This document shows positions 16,455 to 25,179 of a DNA stretch of 64,000 nucleotides, piece after piece; position 1 is the first letter of the stretch; each line of letters opens with the position of its first letter. The stretch comes from Dyadobacter chenwenxiniae (GTDB lineage Bacteria; Bacteroidota; Bacteroidia; Cytophagales; Spirosomataceae): the NCBI RefSeq assembly GCF_022869785.1, contig NZ_CP094997.1, forward strand, positions 2,108,001 through 2,172,000. Reading direction: 5' to 3'. The notes below the pieces were generated by a model. It searched no databases, was not told where the DNA came from, and worked only from the letters and a program-made list of their open reading frames with translations. A program made the position numbers and the translations under genes.

Positions 16455-17786
16455 ATGAAAAAAGTCGCTTTTTATACATTAGGCTGTAAACTGAATTATT
16501 CTGAAACGTCGTCCATTGGCCGCATGTTTGAGCAGAAAGGATATCAGAAGGTTGAGTTTAATGAAACGCCTGATATTTTTATTATTAACACCTGCTCTGT
16601 TACGGAAAATGCGGATAAAAAATGCCGCAAGATTGTGCGCGAGGCTCAAAAGATCAATGGCGATGGGTATGTAGCCATTATTGGTTGCTATGCGCAATTG
16701 AAACCCAAAGAAATCTCTGAAATTCCAGGCGTGGATGCGGTTTTGGGAGCTGCGGAAAAATTCCGTTTGGTGGAGCTGATCGATACATTTGAAAAGACAC
16801 CATTTGGCCAACCGGCACAGGTGGTCGCTTCCACTATCGACCACGCCGTTGAATATCACACTTCTTATTCACTGAATGACCGCACGCGCACTTTCCTCAA
16901 AGTACAGGACGGCTGCGATTATCCCTGCTCCTACTGCACCATTCCATTGGCAAGAGGCAAAAGCCGGTCCGACAGCATAGCCAACATTGTGAAAGCGGCT
17001 CGGGACATTGCTGCAAGGGACGTGAAAGAAATCGTTTTGACGGGCGTTAACATTGGTGATTTCGGTTTACAGAACGGCGAGCGCAAAGAGACATTTCTGG
17101 ATCTGGTAAAGGCATTGGACGAGGTGGAAGGCATTTTACGCTTCCGCATTTCCTCCATTGAACCAAATTTACTGACCGACGAGATCATTGAGTTTGTTGC
17201 AACATCGAAACGTTTTGCACATCATTTTCACATTCCGCTGCAATCGGGTTCCAACTCGGTTTTGGCATTAATGAAGCGTCGTTATAAGCGTGAATTGTAT
17301 GCAGAACGCGTTGCGAAGATCAAATCGCTGATGCCTGAGTGCTGCATTGGCGTGGACGTGATCGTAGGCCACCCGGGCGAAACGCAGCAGCTTTTTGAAG
17401 AAAGTTATCAGTTTTTGAATGAGCTCGACGTTTCTTACCTGCACGTTTTCACTTATTCGGAAAGAGAAAATACGGCGGCTTTGCAAATCAGGCCTGTTGT
17501 TGCCAAGAATGTTAGGGCAGATCGTTCCAAAATGCTTCATATCCTTTCGGAAAAGAAAAAGCGCTTCTTCTATGAGCAGCAAGTCGACAAGCAGGGACTG
17601 GTTTTGTTTGAAGACGAGATTCAGAACGGTCAGATGCTGGGGTTCACCGACAATTACGTTCGTGTGGCGGTAAAATACGATCCGTTACTGATTAACGAAA
17701 CAAAAGCAGTAAGATACGACCACATTAATGATGCAGGATTCATGGAAGTGACCGAGGTTGAAGAAGAAGTTTTCATTCATTCCTGA
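16455..17786 (+). CDS. mtaB: tRNA t6A37 methylthiotransferase MtaB
   Basis: The 443-residue product is a radical-SAM methylthiotransferase. The N-terminal UPF0004 domain has three cluster cysteines in TLGCKLNYSE, INTCSVTENADKK and IIGCYAQ. The radical SAM domain has CDYPCSYCTIPLARGKSRS (Cys154, 158, 161). A TRAM-like region closes the protein (about 375-440). MtaB adds a methylthio group to t6A at position 37 of tRNAs reading ANN codons. The CTIPLARG signature separates MtaB from MiaB and RimO. It ends in a strong bidirectional terminator shared with amt. Confidence 0.93.
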   Translation: MKKVAFYTLGCKLNYSETSSIGRMFEQKGYQKVEFNETPDIFIINTCSVTENADKKCRKIVREAQKINGDGYVAIIGCYAQLKPKEISEIPGVDAVLGAAEKFRLVELIDTFEKTPFGQPAQVVASTIDHAVEYHTSYSLNDRTRTFLKVQDGCDYPCSYCTIPLARGKSRSDSIANIVKAARDIAARDVKEIVLTGVNIGDFGLQNGERKETFLDLVKALDEVEGILRFRISSIEPNLLTDEIIEFVATSKRFAHHFHIPLQSGSNSVLALMKRRYKRELYAERVAKIKSLMPECCIGVDVIVGHPGETQQLFEESYQFLNELDVSYLHVFTYSERENTAALQIRPVVAKNVRADRSKMLHILSEKKKRFFYEQQVDKQGLVLFEDEIQNGQMLGFTDNYVRVAVKYDPLLINETKAVRYDHINDAGFMEVTEVEEEVFIHS

Positions 17787-17800
17787 AAATAAATGAATTT

Positions 17801-17840
17801 ATAAAAGCAAAGCCCGGAACATTCCGGGCTTTGCTTTTAT
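17801..17840. terminator. Bidirectional terminator between mtaB and amt
   Basis: A perfect 18-bp stem (17801-17818 with 17823-17840, loop ACAT) carries GCCCGGA flanked by A- and T-rich ends on both sides, so it can serve both convergent genes. Confidence 0.9.
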
Positions 17841-17856
17841 ATAACGTTGAGAAAAA

Positions 17857-19176
17857 TTACGCTTCTATAAGAAACTCATCGTGCTGGCTGATATCCAATC
17901 CAGCTTTCTCATCCAATTCAGATACACGAAGTGGCAAGATAAGATCTGTGATTTTAAGCAGCAGCAATGAACCACCGAATGCGAAAACAGACACACCTAC
18001 CAAAGCAATTACGTGGTTGATGAACAATGTTGTTTCGCCGAAAGCAAGACCTTGATCCGTAACCAGTGAGTTAACACCGCTTGTTGCAAATACACCCGTC
18101 ATCAACATACCAACCATACCGCCTACACCGTGGCAAGGAAATACGTCCAATGTATCATCCAATGTAGAACGTGTGCGCAGGTGAGCAACGTAGTTACTGA
18201 TCACAGCAGCGATCGTTCCGATGAAAAGAGATGCAGGAACCGTTACGAAACCGGCAGCAGGCGTGATAGCCACAAGACCTACAACCGCACCAATACAGAA
18301 ACCAAGTGCTGACACCTTTTTGCCTCTTGCAACATCAAACAAAACCCATGAAAGACCAGCGGCACCAGCAGCAGTGTTCGTCGTAGCGAAAGCAGAAACT
18401 GCCAATGGAGAAGCTGAAAGTGCCGAACCTGCGTTGAAACCGAACCAACCGAACCAAAGCAAACCTGTTCCCAAAAGAACGAAAGGAATGTTAGCAGGAG
18501 GCAATACGTGATCTTCTGTTAATGACTTACGTCTTTTCAGGTAAAGTGCACCGGCCAAAGCAGCCCAGCCCGCAGACATGTGAACAACCGTTCCACCTGC
18601 AAAGTCAAGCACACCCATTTTGAAAAGGATACCATCTGCATGCCACGTCATGTGCGCCAGTGGTGAGTAAATGAATACGCAGAACAAGATGATGAACAAC
18701 ACGTAAGAACGGAAGTTGATACGCTCAGCCATTGAACCCGTTACAAGCGCAGGTGTGATCACCGCGAACTTCATTTGGAACATGGCAAAAAGAGCGAAAG
18801 GAATTGTTCCCCAAACCGGCCCGTCCAAAACGCCTTTGAACATGAAGTGCGTCATTGGGTTACCCACAAATCCGCCGATGTCATCACCGAATGCAAGACT
18901 GAAACCAATAACAACCCAAAGGACACTGATAACGCCCATTGCGATGAAGCTCTGAAGCATTGTCGAGATAACGTTTTTGTTATTCACCATTCCGCCGTAG
19001 AAGTAAGCCAGACCCGGCGTCATAAGCAAAACCAGGGCAGCAGACACCAGTAACCAGGCGGTATCACCGGAATTGATGCCCTCCGTTACGATCTGAGTCG
19101 GAACATTGGGGATGAAGGCACCGAGAATACTGATTACGAGCAGGATAATCAGTGGAATGTAGTTACGTTTTTCCAT
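17857..19176 (-). CDS. amt: Ammonium transporter (Amt family)
   Basis: The 439-residue product has the eleven-helix Amt pattern after an N-terminal hydrophobic segment: DTAWLLVSAALVLLMTPGLA, FYGGMV, HMTWHADG, FAGGTVVHMSAGWAAL, WFGWFGFNAGSAL and DVFPCHGVGGMVGML. The two pore histidines are in the VVHMSAG and FPCHGVGG motifs. It moves ammonium across the inner membrane. It follows the porin gene by 49 bases on the same strand, so ammonium entry through outer and inner membranes appears to be encoded together. No GlnK/PII gene adjoins. Confidence 0.95.
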   Translation of the reverse strand: MEKRNYIPLIILLVISILGAFIPNVPTQIVTEGINSGDTAWLLVSAALVLLMTPGLAYFYGGMVNNKNVISTMLQSFIAMGVISVLWVVIGFSLAFGDDIGGFVGNPMTHFMFKGVLDGPVWGTIPFALFAMFQMKFAVITPALVTGSMAERINFRSYVLFIILFCVFIYSPLAHMTWHADGILFKMGVLDFAGGTVVHMSAGWAALAGALYLKRRKSLTEDHVLPPANIPFVLLGTGLLWFGWFGFNAGSALSASPLAVSAFATTNTAAGAAGLSWVLFDVARGKKVSALGFCIGAVVGLVAITPAAGFVTVPASLFIGTIAAVISNYVAHLRTRSTLDDTLDVFPCHGVGGMVGMLMTGVFATSGVNSLVTDQGLAFGETTLFINHVIALVGVSVFAFGGSLLLLKITDLILPLRVSELDEKAGLDISQHDEFLIEA

Positions 19177-19225
19177 TGTAGTAAATAGTTATTATAGGTA
19201 GATTAAGAAGGTATGTGATTGAAAA

Positions 19226-20428
19226 TTAGAATTTGTAAATAAATGCAAGTCCGAAAGTCGTCTGGCTGTTTTTAGTCCACTCGCCATCAGAATCTTCAAA
19301 TTGCTGCGCTTCGCCTGCACCGCTTACTTTTGGATAGGCATCCAGACGGAATTCAGGTTTAACCAGGATGTGTCCGTCGGCAAGGCTGATGTTACCTGTT
19401 AAAGTGATTGAATTAACACTTGTTCCCTGACCGGCTGGTGTTAGTAAACCGCGAACGCCGCTGTCATTGTTAAAGTATTCGTAACGCGCACCGATTGCGA
19501 AGTTGTCTGTTAATGCCGTGTTGGCATAAACAGCTACACCGCCCCATGTTTCGGTGTCAGTAGGCCCGCCGTAACCTTGATAATCTCCTTTTTGGCTTCC
19601 GTATGCAGCATTCAATCCAAGCAGGAATTTCTCAGTGATCTGGAAACTTGTAGTAAGGTCAAAAACCTGATAGAAAGCAGACGGCTCTTTGAAAGTAACT
19701 GTATCCGGATTTGCTTCGTTGCTTCCAATATAGTTCACATATACATTCCAGTTTGCGACTGGCTGGAAGTAAAGCTGGCTGATAATCCCCTTTTTGCGGT
19801 TGTTATCTCCTAATCCGTCAACATTGTTCACAACGCCTACCATTAAGGAAGCTTTGTCTGAAAAAGCATAAGTTGCTTTCAAACCAGCATGGTAGAATGG
19901 GCCATTGTTAAATAAGTTTGATAGGGAGTAGTTGAAGTTGGCCGGTGCGTCGATCACTTCATATCCGATGTTTGTTCCGAATTGTCCGGCGGTCATCGAA
20001 AACTTGTCCGTGAATTTGTAAGTAAAATAAGCTTGCTTGATAGCGAGTGCGGTGCTAAACAATGCATTACCATAGTTACCCATGTTGGCGTTAGGCCCGA
20101 ATGTCAAATCAACCACAGCTTCTGATTTCGCGTTGGTGTAAGCCACTTTTGTCTGAACCAATCCAAGGGAAAACTGACCTGAGCGCTGATCGAATACACG
20201 TGCGTTGCTTCCACCCATATTAGAACGCGACGCAGGTTTATTGAAATTAGCCATGTAATAAGAGTCCAGATAGCCGGAAAACGCAAATGCACCTTTGGCA
20301 TCATCTTCGTCCTTCACCTCGGTAACCACTGTTGTATCTGCTTTAACGGCCTTTTTGTCCTCCTCCGACTTTGCAAAACCCAAAAAAGGAACCATTAAAG
20401 ATAATACTGTACAATAGACTTTTTTCAT
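19226..20428 (-). CDS. Outer-membrane beta-barrel porin (OmpL/BBP2-like) linked to amt
   Basis: The 400-residue product has a signal peptide (MKKVYCTVLSLMVPFLGFAK), a short charged linker, then alternating amphipathic strands beginning FAFSGYLDSYYMANF and ending with the C-terminal aromatic TTFGLAFIYKF, as expected for a barrel inserted by BamA. I recall such putative beta-barrel porin-2 proteins beside amt in Bacteroidota. The operon order, porin first, suggests it passes ammonium or other small nitrogen compounds across the outer membrane; that is inference. A candidate promoter lies about 50 bases upstream. Confidence 0.85.
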   Translation of the reverse strand: MKKVYCTVLSLMVPFLGFAKSEEDKKAVKADTTVVTEVKDEDDAKGAFAFSGYLDSYYMANFNKPASRSNMGGSNARVFDQRSGQFSLGLVQTKVAYTNAKSEAVVDLTFGPNANMGNYGNALFSTALAIKQAYFTYKFTDKFSMTAGQFGTNIGYEVIDAPANFNYSLSNLFNNGPFYHAGLKATYAFSDKASLMVGVVNNVDGLGDNNRKKGIISQLYFQPVANWNVYVNYIGSNEANPDTVTFKEPSAFYQVFDLTTSFQITEKFLLGLNAAYGSQKGDYQGYGGPTDTETWGGVAVYANTALTDNFAIGARYEYFNNDSGVRGLLTPAGQGTSVNSITLTGNISLADGHILVKPEFRLDAYPKVSGAGEAQQFEDSDGEWTKNSQTTFGLAFIYKF

Positions 20429-20477
20429 AATTATATTCTGTTTAAGTTAATATTACTTTCCGGCTGTATTACTGGAT

Positions 20478-20508
20478 CAAATATTGTACATAAATTGTAT
20501 TTATCAAA
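20478..20508 (-). promoter_or_regulatory. Candidate porin-amt promoter
   Basis: On the minus strand TTTG, 19 bases, then AATATTTG, which differs from TAnnTTTG in the first two positions. The ATG lies about 50 bases downstream. Confidence 0.35.
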
Positions 20509-20729
20509 TATCTAAGCTGAATTTTATATTAAAAAACACAATTTTCATTTTTTTATACTCTATTTTATTGTTTTATGAACATAAATATGGCGTTTTGACA
20601 TTTTTTGTTTAAAATTTTTAATTTTGTGTAAATCAGTTTATACAAAATTTCCTAAACAGCTTATCGCCGCAATTATTAAGAAATTTTATTATTATAATGA
20701 CATTTACGGATTTATAGAGGCACAAAAAA

Positions 20730-20750
20730 AGCCCCGCTGTTGGCGGGGCT
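20730..20750 (-). terminator. Terminator after the ferredoxin gene
   Basis: An eight-bp stem AGCCCCGC/GCGGGGCT with loop TGTTG is followed on the minus strand by seven T. It begins 25 bases after the ferredoxin stop. Confidence 0.88.
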
Positions 20751-20775
20751 CAAAATCTTATTTGGCTAGCAGGTT

Positions 20776-21123
20776 TTATTCACCATGCATCCATGCTTTT
20801 TTCGCAAGTAATGTATCTTCCTCCTCTTCATTATCAGGATCCGGAACGCAGCAATCAACAGGACAAACCGCAGCACATTGAGGCTCTTCGTGGAAACCTA
20901 CGCACTCTGTACATTTATCTGATACGATATAATAGAATTCATCGGAAACTGGTGACTGTTTTTCCTTACCACTTACAATGGTCCCATCGCCAAAATCCAC
21001 CTCGTCCAGACTTGTACCATCACCCCAGGTCCACTCAACACCTCCTTCATAAATTGCTGTGTTAGGGCACTCTGGCTCGCACGCCCCACAATTTATGCAT
21101 TCATCGGTTATCATTATAGCCAT
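20776..21123 (-). CDS. 4Fe-4S dicluster ferredoxin
   Basis: The 115-residue product has two cluster motifs: CINCGACEPECP near the N-terminus, and CTECVGFHEEPQCAAVCPVDC after a 40-residue insert. The second motif has the longer spacing typical of the Allochromatium-type (YfhL-like) 2[4Fe-4S] ferredoxins. It is a small soluble electron carrier. It is divergent from a LuxC-like acyl-CoA reductase, whose reaction is a reduction, but a functional link is only a guess. It has its own promoter and a strong terminator. Confidence 0.9.
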   Translation of the reverse strand: MAIMITDECINCGACEPECPNTAIYEGGVEWTWGDGTSLDEVDFGDGTIVSGKEKQSPVSDEFYYIVSDKCTECVGFHEEPQCAAVCPVDCCVPDPDNEEEEDTLLAKKAWMHGE

Positions 21124-21170
21124 ATCGCCGGATTGTTTATATTTGTTGCTATTTCTTCTGTTTAGAGTAA

Positions 21171-21201
21171 CAAATATAACTATTTATAGTTTCCCGGCAA
21201 T
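21171..21201 (-). promoter_or_regulatory. Promoter of the ferredoxin gene
   Basis: On the minus strand ATTG, 19 bases, then TATATTTG: a perfect -7 element, the modal spacing, and one change in the -33 box. The ATG lies about 48 bases downstream of the -7 element. Confidence 0.6.
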
Positions 21202-21251
21202 CAGAAAAATAAAAACGAATACCTAATTTAACTTTTCAGCGTTCAGTCAGA

Positions 21252-22274
21252 ATGATATCGAGAGCACAGCGGATAAATGCATTTATAAATCTTGGAAAAT
21301 TCATCACAAACCCTCAAAGCGAGCCGATAATTGAAGAATGGATCGCCCGCGCTAATAGCAAAAACAACTGGTTTACACCCGAAAATGTCGCCCGATCGCT
21401 TAACGCGCTTGCTCATCAATTTTTAAATGCAGACAAGCTCAATGCCTGGGCTGCGCAATATCCCGAACCTGCTTCTTCACAAAAAATAGGCGTTGTAATG
21501 GCCGGGAACATTCCGGCTGTCGGATTTCATGACGCATTGTCGGTCCTCGTCAGCGGACATATATTGTTGGCAAAACCCAGCTCTGATGACCAAATGCTCA
21601 TCCAAGCACTGCTCAATAAGCTTGTGGATATCGAACCAGGGCTTGAAGAACACATTCGTTTCGTTGAGCGCCTGAATGATGCGGACGCTTACATTGCAAC
21701 CGGTAGCGACAACACTGCACGTTATTTCCATTATTATTTTGCCAAAAAACCCAACATTATCCGAAAAAACCGGACGTCTGTCGCCGTATTGACAGGCAGT
21801 GAAAGCAGTGATGAACTGGCGGCGCTTGGCCGGGATGCCTTACAGTATTTTGGTCTGGGATGCCGCAATGTTTCCAAGCTTTTTGTCCCGGCCGGATATG
21901 ATTTTACCAAGTTTTACGAATCCATTCAAGACCTGGACAAGACGTATCTGCATCACCACAAATACTTTAACAACTACGAATACAACAAGTCCATTTTCCT
22001 GGTAAACCGGGTGCCGCATTACGACAACGGTTTCCTGTTGCTTACGGAAAGCAAAGCATTGGTTTCGGCGATCAGTGTGCTGCATTACGAAACATATGAA
22101 TCACTTTCCGACGTTGAAGCACCATTAAAGGAACAGGCTGAGAAAATCCAGTGCGTAGTTACAAATGCCGAAATAACGACTGCCGGGCTTATCCCCTTTG
22201 GCAAAACGCAGGAACCAGGATTGACCGATTATGCCGACGCGGTTGACACCATGGCATTTTTAGCAAAATTCTAA
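21252..22274 (+). CDS. LuxC-like acyl-CoA reductase
   Basis: The 340-residue product belongs to the LuxC/acyl-CoA reductase family within the aldehyde dehydrogenase superfamily. Visible motifs are GVVMAGNIPAVGFHDALSVL (nucleotide-binding region), YIATGSDNTARYFHYYF, and FGLGCRNVSKLFVP, in which the Cys is the expected catalytic thiol. LuxC reduces activated fatty acids to aldehydes, but non-luminous Bacteroidota carry this gene without luxD, luxE or luxAB, so its real substrate is unknown. It is shorter than LuxC (about 480 residues), lacking most of the N-terminal part. The convergent esterase ends four bases away. Confidence 0.8.
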   Translation: MISRAQRINAFINLGKFITNPQSEPIIEEWIARANSKNNWFTPENVARSLNALAHQFLNADKLNAWAAQYPEPASSQKIGVVMAGNIPAVGFHDALSVLVSGHILLAKPSSDDQMLIQALLNKLVDIEPGLEEHIRFVERLNDADAYIATGSDNTARYFHYYFAKKPNIIRKNRTSVAVLTGSESSDELAALGRDALQYFGLGCRNVSKLFVPAGYDFTKFYESIQDLDKTYLHHHKYFNNYEYNKSIFLVNRVPHYDNGFLLLTESKALVSAISVLHYETYESLSDVEAPLKEQAEKIQCVVTNAEITTAGLIPFGKTQEPGLTDYADAVDTMAFLAKF

Positions 22275-22278
22275 TTTT

Positions 22279-23082
22279 CTATTTTCCTGAAAAAGCCCAT
22301 TTAAAAAAATCAGGAAGCGCTTCGGACCATGTGTTCAGGTTGTGTTCACCCAACGCAACCTCCTTGTAAAACACATCCCGGTTCCAGGCATATCCCTTCT
22401 TCTCCAGTATGGCGATGCATTCCAGCGTATCCTGGATCGAATCAATCACTCCGTCGCCGTCACGGTCGTCGTATTCGTCCAATGATCCGCATTGGAACCA
22501 GAATTGGAGGCCGGGCTTTTCGTCAGCATTTTGCAGCTGCGTGTGCATAATGCGATCGGAATCGTCGTAGCCGTCATGCAATGCCCTTTTCCGCCACCAT
22601 AAGGAGCCTGAAAACACCCCGGCTTTTGAAAAAATCTGCGGATTGTTCCAGACAATATCCAAAGCCATTAGTCCTCCCAAAGAAAATCCTGCGTACACAA
22701 TGTGCTCCTGCGAAACATGATATTCTGCATTTAGAAATGGCAGCAATTCTTTGGTAACAAACTCCGAGGTCGCCCCCGCCCTGTTTCCACGGCCCGCATA
22801 ATCGGCCTCAGCCGCAACGCCATACTCGTAAATCCGGTTTTCATTGGCATGGATGCCGGCGATCAGAAACGGGATCGTTGCGCCACTTTCCTGCAAGCGT
22901 GCAGCGATCTGCGCCATGCCCAATCCCTCAAAATCCTGCCCATCATTAAACAGCACCAGCGGATAGGAAAGCGAAGGATCATAGTGAATCGGCAGAATTA
23001 CCGAAATAGCGGCTTCCCTTTCCAGGAAGATAGAAAATACATTTTTTATGATAGGAAGGACAGGCTTATCGGCGAAACTCAA
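22279..23082 (-). CDS. Alpha/beta-hydrolase esterase (esterase D/enterochelin-esterase type)
   Basis: The 267-residue product has the putative esterase fold: YPLVLFNDGQDFEGLGMAQI, FLIAGIHANENRIYEYG, a nucleophile elbow in YAGFSLGGLMALDI (Ser of GFSLGG), and a late LGEHNLNTW that can supply the catalytic His. It has no signal peptide, so it is probably cytosolic. A second hydrolase of related type is divergent from it, opening the amidoligase cluster. The 123-base gap to that gene's chosen start holds at least one promoter. Confidence 0.85.
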   Translation of the reverse strand: MSFADKPVLPIIKNVFSIFLEREAAISVILPIHYDPSLSYPLVLFNDGQDFEGLGMAQIAARLQESGATIPFLIAGIHANENRIYEYGVAAEADYAGRGNRAGATSEFVTKELLPFLNAEYHVSQEHIVYAGFSLGGLMALDIVWNNPQIFSKAGVFSGSLWWRKRALHDGYDDSDRIMHTQLQNADEKPGLQFWFQCGSLDEYDDRDGDGVIDSIQDTLECIAILEKKGYAWNRDVFYKEVALGEHNLNTWSEALPDFFKWAFSGK

Positions 23083-23141
23083 ATTTATGTCTTCGTTGAA
23101 ATGGATGCGATTAAAGCCTGCAAGTTAATAAATGCCTATAA

Positions 23142-23172
23142 TTTGCTTCCTTTAATTTGTTTTGTATATTTC
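23142..23172 (+). promoter_or_regulatory. Candidate promoter of the amidoligase cluster
   Basis: TTTG (23142-23145), 19 bases, then TATATTTC (23165-23172), one change from TAnnTTTG. It would start transcription near 23180, downstream of the in-frame ATG at 23101 and upstream of the TTG at 23206. Confidence 0.45.
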
Positions 23173-23205
23173 AATATCAATGGTATTAAACAAAAAAAGC
23201 TCCGT

Positions 23206-23913
23206 TTGGAAGAGAAGCATATCAATTATTACTCGCATCATCTGGACAGGAATGTAGACATGCTGGTCTATGGCAATTGGGGCTATCCGCTGCTGCTTTT
23301 CCCTACAACCCTGGGAAGATACTACCAGGCAAAAGACATGGGCCTGATCGAATCCGCTCGCTCGCTCGTAGAATCCGGGAAATACAAAATCTATTGCGTT
23401 GATTCGATCGACGCCGATTCCTGGTACGCCAAGCATTTAAACCCGCAATACAGGGTGCTTAACCACATTCAGTATGACAAATTCCTGAGCAACGAACTGG
23501 TTCCTTATATTAGAAGTGAATGTCACGTTGATAAGATCGGCGTGGCCGGATGCAGCTTTGGCGGCTTTCACGCGGCTAATTTCGCATTCAAACATCCCGA
23601 TCAGGTGGCGTATATGATCAGTATGAGCGGTGCCTTTGATATTCGCAGCTTTACCGACGGATTTTACGACGATACGGTTTATTTTAATAACCCCGTCGAT
23701 TTCATGCCCAACGAACAAGGCTGGCGTTATGGCCACATGAAAATCGTGCTGGGGACTTCCGACTGGGACATTTGCCTCGACAGCAATTTAAAGATGTCCA
23801 GGATCCTGAACGACCAGGGCATCGAACATTGGCTGGATATTAGAGGCTGGGAAAAACACGACTGGCCACTATGGAACAAAATGTTTCCGGACTACCTGTC
23901 GCGCATCATGTAA
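23206..23913 (+). CDS. Cytosolic esterase-family alpha/beta hydrolase, first gene of the amidoligase cluster
   Basis: From the TTG at 23206 the product has 235 residues and begins MEEKHINYYSHHLDRNVDML, the usual start for this family. It shows YGNWGYPLLLFPTTLGRYYQ, a nucleophile elbow GVAGCSFGGFHAANFAF (Ser in CSFGGF), MGGAFDI-like SMSGAFDIRSF, and a late WLDIRGWEKHDWPLW with a candidate catalytic His. The frame is open upstream to 22849, with an ATG at 23101, but that stretch overlaps the divergent esterase, looks non-coding and precedes the best promoter. The ATP-grasp gene follows after 20 bases, so the hydrolase is probably part of that pathway, perhaps releasing or trimming its product. 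Confidence 0.8.
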   Translation: MEEKHINYYSHHLDRNVDMLVYGNWGYPLLLFPTTLGRYYQAKDMGLIESARSLVESGKYKIYCVDSIDADSWYAKHLNPQYRVLNHIQYDKFLSNELVPYIRSECHVDKIGVAGCSFGGFHAANFAFKHPDQVAYMISMSGAFDIRSFTDGFYDDTVYFNNPVDFMPNEQGWRYGHMKIVLGTSDWDICLDSNLKMSRILNDQGIEHWLDIRGWEKHDWPLWNKMFPDYLSRIM

Positions 23914-23933
23914 ATACAAAACAGAAACCTGAT

Positions 23934-25157
23934 ATGAAAAAAATTGGAATTTTGTTTGGAATGGAAAACACTTTTCCAAACGCATTTATTGAAAGAGTCA
24001 ATAGCAAAGACAGTGGTTTCATCGCAGAAGCCGTGACGATTGACAAAGTAGTGCAAGCCGACCCAACCGAATACGCGGTGATCATTGACCGAATTTCTCA
24101 GGATGTGCCTTTTTATCGTGCATATCTTAAAAATGCCGCAATATCGGGAACGGCGGTGATCAACAACCCTTTTTGGTGGAGTGCTGATGAAAAGTTCTTT
24201 AATAATGCATTGGCTGAAAAAATAGGCGTTCCGGTTCCTAAAACCGTTCTGCTTCCCTCAAAAGAGCGTCCCGAAAATACTTCCGAAACCTCTTTCCGTA
24301 ACCTGGCTTTTCCAATGGCCTGGGAAGAAATATTCCAATACATTGGCTTCCCCGCTTACATGAAACCGCACGATGGTGGTGGCTGGAAAAGCGTTTACAA
24401 AGTGGTAAACCCGCATGATATGTGGCATAAGCACGAAGAAACAGGTCAGTTGGTGATGATGTTGCAGGAGGAAATTGAGTTTACAGATTATTTCCGCTGC
24501 TATTGCATTGGGCAAAAAGAAGTGCTGATTATGCCTTATGAACCAAGAAACCCGCATCACTTGCGTTATGCGGCCGAAATGAAGGCCACAGGTGAGGAAG
24601 GCGAAAAATTGCTGGAAACGATCAGGGATTACACATTGAGGCTCAACATTGCATTAGGCTATGATTTCAACACGGTCGAGTTTGCAGTGAGGGATGGCAT
24701 TCCTATCGCCATCGATTTTTGCAATCCAGCGCCGGATGCAGACATTTATTCCGTTGGCCGTGATAATTTCGAATGGGTTGTAGAAGCAGCAGCGAATATG
24801 GCCATTGAAAGGGCAAAAGCACAAGTGCCCGGACAAACCAATTTAACCTGGGGAACATTTGTAAAAGATGCATTGCGCATTCCAGCTGCACAACCAGCAA
24901 CTGTCGCTGCGGCTCCTGCCGTTGAAATTGCTGCGCCTGCAGTAACTGCTGCGCCTGTTCCGGCCAATATGCCTGAGCCAGGCCCCGCTTCTGCGAAAGA
25001 AGTAAAAGTAAAAACGGTTACGCCGAAAAAGTCTGGGAAATTGGTAGAGGATAAGGGAAACCAGCCCGTTCCCAGTGAGCCGACTCCAAAAATACCAACC
25101 AAAAAAGCGGCAGTGACGAAAGCGCCCGCAGCTAACTCCAAATTAAAAAAATCGTAA
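23934..25157 (+). CDS. ATP-grasp ligase with an Ala/Pro/Lys-rich tail
   Basis: The 407-residue product has an ATP-grasp core (about 1-317) with AYMKPHDGGGWKSVYKV (Lys144 and the glycine loop), LQEEIEFTDYFRCYCIG, and AIDFCNPAPDAD carrying metal ligands. ATP-grasp enzymes join a carboxylate to an amine or thiol through an acyl phosphate. Residues 318-407 are low-complexity, first Ala/Pro-rich and then Lys-rich (PKKSGK, PTKKAAVTK, NSKLKKS), unlike a catalytic domain. The ATG at 23934 gives the normal N-terminus MKKIGILFGMENTFP; an upstream ATG at 23871 lies inside the hydrolase gene. The GCS2 ligase follows after 22 bases. Confidence 0.85.
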   Translation: MKKIGILFGMENTFPNAFIERVNSKDSGFIAEAVTIDKVVQADPTEYAVIIDRISQDVPFYRAYLKNAAISGTAVINNPFWWSADEKFFNNALAEKIGVPVPKTVLLPSKERPENTSETSFRNLAFPMAWEEIFQYIGFPAYMKPHDGGGWKSVYKVVNPHDMWHKHEETGQLVMMLQEEIEFTDYFRCYCIGQKEVLIMPYEPRNPHHLRYAAEMKATGEEGEKLLETIRDYTLRLNIALGYDFNTVEFAVRDGIPIAIDFCNPAPDADIYSVGRDNFEWVVEAAANMAIERAKAQVPGQTNLTWGTFVKDALRIPAAQPATVAAAPAVEIAAPAVTAAPVPANMPEPGPASAKEVKVKTVTPKKSGKLVEDKGNQPVPSEPTPKIPTKKAAVTKAPAANSKLKKS

Positions 25158-25179
25158 TAAAACAGCATACGCACGCTTT

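Larger units (their letters stand above)
20429..20775. other. AT-rich gap upstream of the porin-amt operon
   Basis: These 347 bases hold the presumed porin-amt promoter (20478-20508) and the ferredoxin terminator (20730-20750). The remainder is very AT-rich, with no supported gene. The length leaves room for a nitrogen-responsive control site, but I could not identify one. Confidence 0.5.

Noticed and set aside
18221..18511. Plus-strand 96-codon open frame
   Set aside because: Antisense to amt, with composition typical of a shadow frame.
22849..23205. N-terminal extension of the cluster esterase up to an ATG at 22849 or 23101
   Set aside because: The first part is antisense to the divergent esterase, and the rest lies upstream of the best promoter and does not match the family start.
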